12,057 nucleotides of DNA. It comes from Conidiobolus incongruus B7586 (lineage: Eukaryota > Entomophthoromycota > Entomophthoromycetes > Entomophthorales > Conidiobolaceae). Made by a program: the position numbers and the translations under genes. Shown here in pieces: positions 1 through 9,853 of the stretch (position 1 is the first letter of the stretch; each line of letters begins with the position of its first letter). The stretch covers positions 1-12,057 of the forward strand of contig JNEM01000103.1 in NCBI GenBank assembly GCA_000697335.1, written 5' to 3'. Under the pieces are notes generated by a model. It saw only the letters and a list, made by a program, of their open reading frames with translations. It was not told the DNA's origin and did not search any database.

Positions 1-3000
1 ATTAATTTAAATTATATAATTTTTAATTTATTTTATAATTTTTTATTATTTAAAACAAACAATATTTTGAAAAATAAAAAAATAAAAAGTTCTCATTTTT
101 CAAATCCAAGGTAATATTATTTTGATATTAACCTATATATTATTTGATCAACACAAATATAAAGTTAGATTAATAAAAAAATATATTTCAGCATTTGAAT
201 CATATTTCCCTTCAAATATTATTCAAAAATGAAATTTGTCAAGTACTTTGACTGTTGAATATTTTATATAATAATTCAATAAATGAATTCCATAGAATTT
301 TATAACACATGATCCTTTTATGGATTCCAAGTAACTATATAATAAAAATAAACAATAATATTTCAATATTTTTAATTAAATATTGTCAAATTTATTCTAT
401 TTCGATATTATAAAACAGAATTGAAAACTAAATATTTGAATATAAAGTCATTGAAATGAAAGTATTTTAATTTAATATTATTGATAAATATTTCAAGGTT
501 CATCATTTTAATATATTAATATATATATCTTAAGTCTAAAATATTAGAACTGAATTACTAAATTTCAAATATAATAACATAGAATAATTATTCAAAAATT
601 TTATAATTTAACAAAGAAATTTGCTAAATATATGCTATTATTCATATAATGATTGTTATTTGTATATTTTATACTTTGCCAGATTATAATAAAAAATATT
701 AACTAATTTTATTTTTCAATATATTCAATAACTTGTAATAAATTTTTTTAAATGTAAAAATTAATAATTAAGCTCACTGAAATAAAATTGAATTATTACA
801 AATTTTTGGCTGGAGTTGAAAAATTAATTTTAAAAATTTCCACTAACTTCAAAAGAGTAATGGTAGTATATACGAGAATATATTCGATAAAATTAAGCAA
901 AGTAATTGAATTTATGAATATTATGAATTGAAACTATCATACATATTTTTACTTTTTATTTATTATAATAGATATATTAAATTGAATTATCTTTGAAGAT
1001 TTTATTCAAAGTATGTTCCACCATCAAACATTTAATTCTTTATTTTCTAATGTATTATTAAAATTTTTTATAATAATTTTAGTTAAAAGTTTTAGCTACT
1101 CTTGTATTAATAATGTTAATATCATAAAATAATATGAAATAATGAAACTCCATATAAAATATCAATACTTGGAGATCGTTAATATATTTTATTATATACA
1201 GTAATGTTAAGTACTATTATTATTTGTAATATAATATTGTTATATTAATATATTATTTTCCAATCATTATTTATCTATATATTTTAAATTAAATTTAACC
1301 AATATTATGTACATATTTCAATTATCATAAGTCTTATTGGTGAATTTAGTTATAAAATATATAATCTTAATAAATACTATAATAAAATCAAATAATCATT
1401 TTATTACTATTGTTCACTTGAAACCTATGATATTAAAAAATAAACAAAATTTCAAACTAGCATATACTCAAAAAACTGAAGTTGAAATAAATTGATTTAC
1501 TTTCTTATCCTGATATTATATTATATAATAACAAATCAAAATATATATCGTAAATAAGCTCACAATCATAAAAGAATGAATATTTGTCATTAATCATGTT
1601 TGAGTTACCAAATCAAACACTTAGTTCACACCTAGACGACCATTTCATTATATACTATATGGTTGTTTTAGAGGGAAATTAGTAATCCAAAAGGAGAATA
1701 TATATTATTTGATTAATCTTGTTATTCATGTATAATATGATTGCTTAGATTTTATCCAATAATTTTAAATTTATAATTATAATAATTTTTAATAAAATAT
1801 ATTTTCAAAAAATAGAAATTGAGCTAAAAACAATATAGTAAAAATATTATAAATTTAATTTTGCATATTTATCTATGATTGATATAATATATAAATATAA
1901 TTCAAAGATGCCCTAGTAAAATAATTTTTTAATAAAATAGGCTTAAGGAATTTATTGCCAAATTTTAAAAACAAATTTTCGGGATGAAATAAATGTTTGA
2001 AAAAATACTGATACTATTTTATCAAATTAAAAATTACTATATCAATTGTTTTGCAATCAAAATAATTTGTATATTATTAGTATTATTTATCAATGTTTTA
2101 CAAAATGATTAAATATTTTGTAATGAAAAATTTTACGAGAATGACAATGTAAGTAATTATTATTTATATTATATATCAATAGTATATTTGATATAAATAT
2201 TATTTATCTAAAGTTGTATATTATTCACTATAACATAAATCAATTAATAGCATTATATTAAAATAAGGGTAATTATGATATAAAATATCCCTATATAATA
2301 TTCTTTTGATAAATTAATTAAATCACCACATTCAAAGTTTAGATTTTGTGAGGATTTTAACTATCTAATACGCAGTTTAAATTTATTCTAATATTAAGTT
2401 AACCTTTTTTTCAACTGTAAACATACTTTAGGGGAATTGATTGGTCAAATTAGTTTGAATTCTTAAAAACATTAAAGAATTATAGTAAAAATAAAAGTTA
2501 AATCATATTAAATATATGAAATATTATGATTAATAACAAAGGTTTAATAAATTACAAAGAATACTAATAATCAAAAAAAAAATAATGTTTGAAATAATGA
2601 CTTAAACATTAATAATAAATTTCATTCAAAAACCCATTAATACTAAATAAATTTCCCATGAAGTGAACTCAAACTAATACTTTGGATTTTAAACCTTCGA
2701 TATCAGTTTCGATCTCCACACTCTCTGTCTCTTTAGTTCCAATTCGCTAAATTATCAATAACATTTATTAATATTAATATATTAATACTATCAAATTTAT
2801 CAATTATTATTATATTGTATAACTTGAAATAATTTTTAAACTTTGCTCACTTATTGATAGTATTCAATAATTGAACAATTGTAATAATTATTAAAGATTT
2901 TTGTCAGTTGAATGTTATAATACTTATTGTCAATTTTTATTGTTAATATTTTTTTCCTATTCCGTTTTAAAAGGTATTGAAAAATTTATTTTTTTTATTA

Positions 3001-3136
3001 ATTATATGAAATTAGAATTAATTTTTTTTTTTTAATTTTATCTAATTCAATAATTTAAATCTATTTAAAAAAATAAAATAAAAATTTGTTACTAATAAAA
3101 TTTAATCTTTAGAATTCTAAAGAATCAATTATCTAT
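1..3136. other. AT-rich intergenic region, no gene seen
   Basis: This stretch is almost entirely A and T, with stop codons dense in all six frames and no open frame of protein-like composition. I found no tRNA, no terminal repeats and no transposase- or reverse-transcriptase-like reading frame. Small pockets with slightly more G and C (around 1595-1690 and 2330-2440) gave no recognisable product. The one clear compositional island, near 2690-2750, is listed separately. The last few hundred bases must contain the promoter and 5' leader of the NST1 gene, but no TATA box can be singled out in such AT-rich DNA. Confidence 0.7.
2690..2750. promoter_or_regulatory. CT-rich, GC-elevated block upstream of NST1
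   Basis: A roughly 60-bp island has much more G and C than its surroundings, with a pyrimidine tract at about 2714-2733 (core CTCCACACTCTCTGTCTCTT). CT-rich blocks just upstream of transcription starts are common in fungal promoters, so it may mark the NST1 promoter or leader about 400 bp before the ATG. An alternative is a remnant of coding sequence: on the minus strand about 25 codons are open with an acidic, protein-like composition, preceded by an AATTTAG that could be a splice acceptor. The plus strand is also open here, so neither reading is decisive. Confidence 0.3.
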
Positions 3137-6100
3137 ATGACTAAGTCCAATTCCAACGAAAATAACAATAACAATAATAATAGTAATAATAACAACAACA
3201 CTAATAGTAATAACAGCACAACGACTATATTATCCAAAACGGTGATTTATAATAGAACTGGAACTCAATATTGGACACTTGAAGCTGAAACTCACCTTGA
3301 ACACACCCCAAGTATTGTCAATTGCTGCGAATATCACGCAAAGATGCACCAAAATGCTCAACCTACCAGCGATGTTTTGGGGTTACCAAAATTAACCCAA
3401 TCTAAACAGAAAGAAACCCAAGTTGAAGGTTGGTGATCTAGCATTCTTTTTTCCATTTGCAAAATGCTTCGCTATAAATTTATTTTGTATTGGAATTTAT
3501 GAAACTTACTTGTTTTTGTATTAGTTGGAAATGTCCATTCACCTTCTGAGCCTGTTCAACCCACTCCGCTTAATACTAAAACAAAAAAGAAAAAGAAGAA
3601 AAAATCCAATTCATCAGCTCCTAAACAGTCGTTGGACATCAATACAAAAGTGAATGTTTTGGAGGGCGACTTGCTGTGGAGGCCTACTTCCGGTTTTGAG
3701 GAACGTAAACTTGCATCTCTATATTTCCTTCAACTAACGGAAGCCGAAAGAAGGTCGATGGTAGGCCTCAGCGATCCTAATAATTTTTTCCTAACAGGGT
3801 CAGACTCATCCAACTCCTCAAAAAAATTTGTCGATTCAATACCTTACTCCCTGCCTCCCACAACACCGCAGAGCTTGCGTTCCGATAACACTCATAATGG
3901 CGATAGACCATGTCCTTGCCCCTCGTGCTCGACTAAAAGGTGAGCATACATCATTTTCATTTTCGATATCAAATCCATGTGCTGATGCTATCTTTCTGGA
4001 GTTTTAGATCGTTCCTAGAGAGCGAACTAGATGCATTTTATTCAAATTACTACAGAGATCTCCGAACAGCATCGTCGTCTCAGCTAGGAGATCAGCTAGG
4101 ATTGGAGTATGAATCATTCCCACCAGAAGTAATTGAACCAGTAGATCCAACGGGACTTTCAGAATCAGAGCTGAACGAAGTTCAGAAAAAAGTCTTGAGA
4201 AGTAATTCAAAAAATTACTACATATCTATAATCAATGTTAACCTAAAATTGATCATATTTTAGATAAAATATTATTTGTCGCTGAAGATCTGTTAAAAAA
4301 TGATTGTAGAAAATTCCTCAAAATGATCGAGGCGATGGAAGAGCAGAGGAAACGAATCCGAAATGGTAGACAAGAGGAATGGATGAATTACAGGAGAAGA
4401 AGAGCGATGAGCCACTCTCACGCAGATTCCTGCTGCCATCATTCTTCTGAGGGTTGTAGTGATTCTGAAACTACAGATCATCCTCAAAATACTCCAAAGT
4501 AATTTCTTATTTAATTTGATTCATTTCCTATTATTAATTGTTTGTTAATATAGAAAAAGTCATCAATTTGCTGATGAAGGAATTGACGAAGATCTTTGGG
4601 ACAAGTGTAAAAATCCTTGTCCTCATGGATGTCCGGTTTGCTGTACTACAGAAGAAGAAGATGAAGAAGACAAGAATGAAAATGATTATCCTAATCATAA
4701 TGATGCAGGATCTAACGATGAATATGATGATAATTCTACACAACAACAAGTAATATGTCTTGATTTTTATTAAGATTACAAATCTAATACTCTCATAGGA
4801 ATATTGTGAGGATGAGGAATGTATAAATCATTATAAATATCAAGATCATCATAATACTTCACATCAACCTAGACCATTAGATGATAGACCGATGCTCCAA
4901 GTATTTGTTACCAAGCTCTTCGAGCATAGGATTTTAACATCATATAGAGAGAGAGTGGCTGCTGAAAGGCAAAGAAAATTGCTTGAAGAACTCGAAGAAG
5001 AGTCTTTAGCTAAAAAAGAGAAAGAATCTAAAAAGATGAGAGATCGAGAGAAAAAATTGTTAAAGAAGAAAGAGCAAAAGCAAGCGAAACTACAGCAAGA
5101 ACTGTTGCTCAAGCAGCAAGAAGAAGAAAAGGCCAGGCTAAATGAGGAAATGAAAAGAAAGCAAAAGGAAGCTCAGAAACTTAAAATGGAAAATGAAGCT
5201 AAAACTAAAGAGCAAGCTAAGCTTAAATCTTCAAAGGCAGCTAAAGATACACCTAAGCCTATTACATCAGCTTCTACTCCTCGAAAACCATCTATTTCGA
5301 ATGCTAAATCTCCAGTTATCACCCCATCAATGCCCGGCAGTACTGAATCTAAGCATTCTACTGATCCATTAATAAAGGAGAAAAATGCAGCTGATTCTCA
5401 GCCAAAAACTAATAATAGTGTTTCAAAACCGATGTCAGGTAAAACACCTGACAATAACTCCATTGAAAAAGAGAAACCTGTTATTTCGGAAGAGTCAGTT
5501 TCTAAGAATCAGTCACAGGATTTATCAGAGGGCAAACTTCAAGATAACAGTAAGAAATCAGCTATTCCTAAATCTGTTGTCCCTGTTCCTTTACCCGCTT
5601 CCGTGAAATTGAACCAACAGGGTAATGTATCGCAAAGTGTACCAGCTCAAATATCTGCTACTCACAACAATGCTCTTCCTTCTGTTGAACCTCTGCCTCA
5701 ATCCATACCATCCAAACCCTCAACTGCACCTTTTAAAGCAAAAGATATTGAATATCGTGATTGGGCAAATTCCCTATCTCAACCTCGTTTTTCCATCCAA
5801 CCTGCCACTGTTCCAATTGTGAAGAAGACTGTTCCTGCACCAGAAGCTCCTCAACCAATTACTCGTCCTACCACTTTTCAAAGTCCCTCATCTGTTCCAC
5901 CAATCGAGAAACTTGGAAGTGAAGCATTATTGGATGATGATGCTGATGCTAATCCAAATACACCAATGGTATCCTATCCATTTGGCCCTCCTCAACATCA
6001 CATTCATAATACATCTATGTTTCCTCCTCCTTCGGCACCTAACTTTGGGTTTGATATGGCAATCGTTGAGCAAATTCAAGAAGTTGCTAAACATGCATAC

Positions 6101-6610
6101 CTTGGTTTATGTATAGCTAATGGAATTCAGTTTAACTCCGGATCATCATCTACTCCGTTCTTCCCATTTGCTCAGGTCTATCATCGTGTCATCTCTCTTC
6201 TGCCCGATCCTTCACTCTCTTCAGAAGAATTTTTTCATTTCATCTCATGCCCCATCAATGGATATGGTAAGTTGAGTATGGGTTATGTTCCACACAATCA
6301 GTTTGAATTTCAGAACCAGCCCGACGGTTCTTTGATGTTGAGATATAGGCCTTCCACCATACCTCCCTCCCAAATAGCGCCTCACAATTACTATTCAGGA
6401 TCCAATTCAACATTCCATGTTAGCTCATCCACTTCAAATCTTTATCGACCAATGTCCAATTTTGCAACCCCCCAACTGCGACATCCCCAATCCTTTTTGA
6501 CCTCGCCCAATCTTACCGGATTGAACTCAACGTCCCAACCACCCCATCAGCAATTTCCTCCAGGGACTATTCCACCATTCTCTCTTCATCCCACGCAATC
6601 TCATCACTGA
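3137..6610 (+). CDS. NST1-like protein (salt tolerance down-regulator family), six exons
   Basis: My splice model is exons 3137-3428, 3525-3939, 4008-4201, 4264-4498, 4554-4749 and 4799-6610, giving 1047 aa. All introns are GT-AG, 49-96 nt, and every junction keeps frame. The start is supported by an in-frame TAG at 3110. Order of parts: Asn-rich N-terminus (residues 5-26); seven-Lys run (118-124); a conserved NST1 block starting near DLLW (146-149) and running to the CxCxxC motif (C227, C229, C232), followed by SELDAFYSNYY; a charged helix (about 304-348); an acidic, Cys/His-rich linker (355-455); the NST1 signature helix from MLQVFVTKLFEHRI (476 on), running into a Lys/Glu coiled coil to about 590; a Pro/Ser/Thr-rich low-complexity tail; and a more ordered C-terminal segment (about 860-950). 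Yeast Nst1 (1240 aa) is a negative regulator of salt tolerance, reported to bind the splicing factor Msl1 and to associate with P-bodies. Family assignment is firm from this order of parts; cellular role is inferred. Confidence 0.9.
3161..3214 (+). repeat. AAT/AAC trinucleotide tract encoding poly-Asn in NST1
   Basis: Eighteen codons (residues 9-26 of the NST1 protein) are AAT or AAC apart from two AGT and one ACT, each a single-base variant of an Asn codon. The tract is probably a slippage-born microsatellite that has since been interrupted. The secreted protein at 7398-7700 also carries a five-Asn run. Confidence 0.8.
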
Positions 6611-7397
6611 CCAATAATCGTAACTAACGCGATTTTCATCGCTATTTTATTATTTATATAAATTCCAAATCATTCAACTCCAAAGTTATATCCATACCTT
6701 ATATATTACAATCAATACCAATCGAATTTTTCCATTTTTGTTAACTTTATAATTAATGAAATTGTTGTAGTATGTGATTAACTATGAATTTTAAAATTCA
6801 GATTTAAATATTTTATTATGAATTCATTCAATTTTAAATTTTAAATTCTATAATAAATATTAAAAATTAGTTTAATATTTAATTGATATACTTGGAATTT
6901 GAGATTCACTATATCTAAAATCATATAATTTTATTTCACCATTTTAATATATAATATTTGAAAAAGAGTTTTAAATTTTATAAAAATTTTTATAATTTTT
7001 TGAATCGGATTTATTATATAAGTTTAAAAATTTGAAATATTATTTTAATAAACTGGATTAATTTATATAAAAATAGAAATTATAATATATCAAAAAAGAA
7101 TATTATAATGTTAATTTTAATATTGAAAATTTACTACCAATATACAAGAATCACAATAGTAACCAAAAATTAATATTCAAATTTTGGTTTTTGTTAGAAA
7201 ATAGAGAGATAATACACTTTATATTATCACCTATATTTTTTAATGTGCGTATCAGTTATTCCTAATTACTTTAGTAAAATAAAATCTAAAATATTTTAAT
7301 ATGAAAAAAGATAAAATTAAAAATCTAAATAATATTATGAATTAATACTTTAAAAAATTATCACAATAATTTATTTAATAATCACTACCAATATAAC
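6611..7397. other. Convergent intergenic region (3' ends of NST1 and the secreted-protein gene)
   Basis: This AT-rich spacer lies between two genes that face each other, so it must hold both 3' untranslated regions. The first 50 bases after the NST1 stop still contain some G and C (for example ACGCGATT), as expected for a 3' UTR. Beyond that there is only A/T sequence with many candidate AATAAA-like signals, none of which can be preferred. No RNA gene or repeat of note was seen. Confidence 0.6.
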
Positions 7398-7700
7398 TTA
7401 TAACTCATAAACGATCTCTGCAATATCCTTCTTAATAAATTTAGCTTGATCTTTATAATAATTCCCGAATTGTTTCAGTGCAAAGTTGATAATATTAGAT
7501 CCCCTCTCCATAATTTCTTTACCTCTCTGTTGACTAAAAATCATCGCGTGTTGATCTAAAACATTCATTATTTTTCTCGTATATGGCGGTGGATGAATAT
7601 CATTTTCTTTATTATTATTGTTATTGGATTGGCAGTTTATAGAATTAAATTGTATTAAAGTAGTTATAAATAGTATAATAGAATTAGTCTTTAATAACAT
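7398..7700 (-). CDS. Small secreted protein of unknown family, 100 aa
   Basis: This is a single uninterrupted frame on the minus strand. The start is the ATG at 7700; extending further upstream would need a TTG start. The first 23 or so residues (MLLKTNSIILFITTLIQF, then NSINC) form a convincing signal peptide, with cleavage likely around C23/Q24. The mature part starts with a five-Asn run, then a short Pro stretch (HPPPY, 36-40), and from about residue 42 a run of charged and hydrophobic residues likely to be helical. After the signal there are no cysteines, so disulfide-rich effector classes do not fit. I recognise no domain. G+C is visibly higher than in the DNA on both sides, and a TATA-like box lies 54-63 bp upstream, which supports a real gene. 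It could be an extracellular or cell-wall-associated protein, or an effector-like lineage-specific protein; no function can be assigned. Confidence 0.6.
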   Translation of the reverse strand: MLLKTNSIILFITTLIQFNSINCQSNNNNNKENDIHPPPYTRKIMNVLDQHAMIFSQQRGKEIMERGSNIINFALKQFGNYYKDQAKFIKKDIAEIVYEL

Positions 7701-7753
7701 TGTTTTCTTTTTTTTCAAAATAATTAAAATTAATAATTTAAAGACTTATCATA

Positions 7754-7763
7754 CCTATTTATA
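7754..7763 (-). promoter_or_regulatory. TATA-box-like element of the secreted-protein gene
   Basis: Read on the minus strand the sequence is TATAAATAGG, a strong match to the TATA consensus including the trailing GG. It lies 54-63 bases before the ATG at 7700. TATA-like words are common in this DNA, but the GG flank and the position make this one better than background. Confidence 0.4.
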
Positions 7764-9796
7764 TTCAATTTTGAAACCAATTGAGGTTTTAATGCAATTT
7801 AAAATTTAATTGGACTAGATTGAATTTTGATTCAATATAATTTTATGCAAAGTTTAATGTTGTTAAATTTTAATTGTTATAATTTTGAATATAATAAATG
7901 GTTTTTTGCTCAGATTTTAATTAGTTAATTCTCATAATATTTCAATTTCTGGCTAAAATTAAAATATTATTACTATATTTAGATAATAATGAATTATTTC
8001 AAGAAATAATTAAATATATGGACTAATCAAATTTGATTTTAATATGAATATTGACTAAATAGTAAAATTAATATTATTAAATTCATTTTGGTGGTTAATA
8101 AATTGAAAGAATTTCAATTATATCATGAATATATAATCAGATATATAATTTTAACATTAATGACTTAAAAGTAAATTTAAAAAATTAATTGTCAAATGTA
8201 ATGTGTATGAAAAACCGCAAATAATTTAAAAATTGCATTCACCTTCATCCCTTAAATTTTTATAATATTGATATTTCGATATAATTATGGGATTATGAAG
8301 TCATCATCAAAATACATATTCATTATAAATTTAAATAATTTACAAACCAAATATATACTGCAAATACATGATAATCAATATCAATCTATAATTTATTAAA
8401 TTTATAATAATTTTAAAACTGATTTTAATATTTTAAAGTTTATATCATATAATATTTACATCAATTACTCATATCAGATTAATAACATAATAGGATCTAT
8501 TGAATATTGTATCTTTTATTGTACACTGATTAAATTATCACACTAATAATTTTATCAGTAATTATCTAATATATTTTATTAACAATGTGAATTTGATTCA
8601 ATATAAATAAATTTAATTGTGCAAAACTTTTGGGTAATTTAATATATTCAGTACATACAATCTCAATATCGAATTATTATTAATATCCAGCCAAAAGTAC
8701 ACTAAATCAAATTTGTACTTTTAATTGAAACTAAATATCAGAATAATTGCTATTACATTAAATCTAATAAATTTCATGATAAAATAAAAGCTTAAACAAT
8801 ATTAATCAAAATCTTAGATGGAAATATAAACTAGACCACTATTCTAATATTTAATTATATTTGAATAATTTTTGTGACTTATTAGTATTAGCTAATTATC
8901 TGATTATAAGAATACTTTGATCAAAAGTATTTTATAAACTGATAATAATATCATAAGTAAAAAAATATAGGGTCTATTTTTAAAATTTAAAATCATTATT
9001 TTTAATTTTCAATAATAATTTGACAAGTAATGTAAAATTTTTAAAGGATTAATTCTGGAAAATTTGGTCTAATCAATGATTTTTTATTAATTAATATATT
9101 ATTTTATTAGTAATATTTTTGAAATATAAACATCTATAGTATAATAAGTTTTAATATTAAAAATTGCCAAAATAATATTAAATTGCAATCATAAAAATTT
9201 TTTAATTTAAACGTATTTGAACTACAAAATCTATTGCGCAATAGTATTATTTTTGAAATCAAATTTGATCCATTGAATGTGACAGGATAATGATTTCGAA
9301 TTTTTGTTTGTAGGTATTGATGTTATGATTTGATGATAAGATAAACAAGAAAATGAAAACTGTAAAAATATTATTAAATGATAAATAGTCATGACTATAT
9401 TTAAATCCGAGATTGAAATTAGAAATTATTAATGTAAATATCAAAATATTTAATTTTTGATAAAATTTAATGTTTCAAATAAGCTGTTAGTAACCTAGAA
9501 TAGCCCTGTAATTAATCATAATTTAATTGAAAATTGATAAAAATAATCTTACTCAATATAAAATTTGATTCAATCATTTTCATTTATTAAGAATATTATA
9601 TATATTTTTTACTCAGATAGAGGATCTTATTCATTGAAATAATATATAATTCTCAAATAAAACTGTTTGCTTATCACACGAAATATGACAAAAAATTAAC
9701 AAAGGAAAGTGGACTTATTTTCGAGAAAAATAATATTAACTAACCAATTTTAAAAAATTAAATCCCACTTCAATAATTTATGATTAATTGGTGATT

Positions 9797-9802
9797 TATA
9801 AA
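9797..9802 (+). promoter_or_regulatory. TATA-box-like element of the acyltransferase gene
   Basis: A TATAAA word lies 52-57 bases before the ATG at 9854, nearly the same spacing as the TATA-like box of the secreted-protein gene. In DNA this rich in A and T such words are expected often, so the shared spacing is the only extra support. Confidence 0.25.
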
Positions 9803-9853
9803 CAAAATTGAAACTTGAAGGAATACGATTGTTATAAATAATTTAAAATAATA

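Larger units (their letters stand above)
7701..9853. other. Long AT-rich intergenic region between divergent genes
   Basis: About 2.1 kb of very AT-rich DNA separates the minus-strand secreted-protein gene from the plus-strand acyltransferase gene, so both promoters lie at its ends. I saw no open frame with protein-like composition, no tRNA and no convincing box C/D or H/ACA structure. The area around 9230-9420 has slightly more G and C and contains a 61-codon minus-strand frame, but its composition is that of random AT-rich sequence. No long inverted or tandem repeat was noticed. Confidence 0.6.

Noticed and set aside
4534-5112. Open frames on the minus strand and in a second plus frame over NST1 exons 5 and 6
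   Set aside because: They overlap the conserved NST1 frame, have low-complexity Phe/Ile/Ser or Met/Ile composition, and are shadows of A-rich coding sequence.
5385-6116. Three plus-strand frames of 65-73 codons inside NST1 exon 6
   Set aside because: They are alternate frames of the NST1 tail with Leu/Ile-rich shadow composition and no start context or family resemblance.
6267-6313. A perfect GTAAGT donor inside the last NST1 exon, with CAG acceptors at 6301, 6313 and 6319
   Set aside because: Splicing to any of the three shifts the frame and meets a stop within about a dozen codons, whereas reading straight through gives sensible protein to the natural stop at 6608-6610.
6978-6995. An 18-bp perfect palindrome made only of A and T
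   Set aside because: Pure A/T palindromes of this length are expected by chance in such DNA, and nothing nearby suggests an origin or a binding site.
7618-7809. A 63-codon plus-strand frame overlapping the start of the secreted-protein gene
   Set aside because: Its composition is that of AT-rich random translation (Ile, Asn, Lys, Phe), and it opposes the better-supported minus-strand gene.
7826-8606. The 15-base word TTTGATTCAATATAA occurring at 7826 and again at 8592
   Set aside because: With this base composition about one such coincidence is expected in 2 kb; there is no extended flanking similarity to suggest a dispersed repeat.
9259-9444. A 61-codon minus-strand frame with a hydrophobic stretch, and TGATGA-like words that hinted at a box C/D snoRNA
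   Set aside because: Composition matches translated AT-rich noise, no splice partners were seen, and no box D (CTGA) or closing stem could be paired with the box C-like word.
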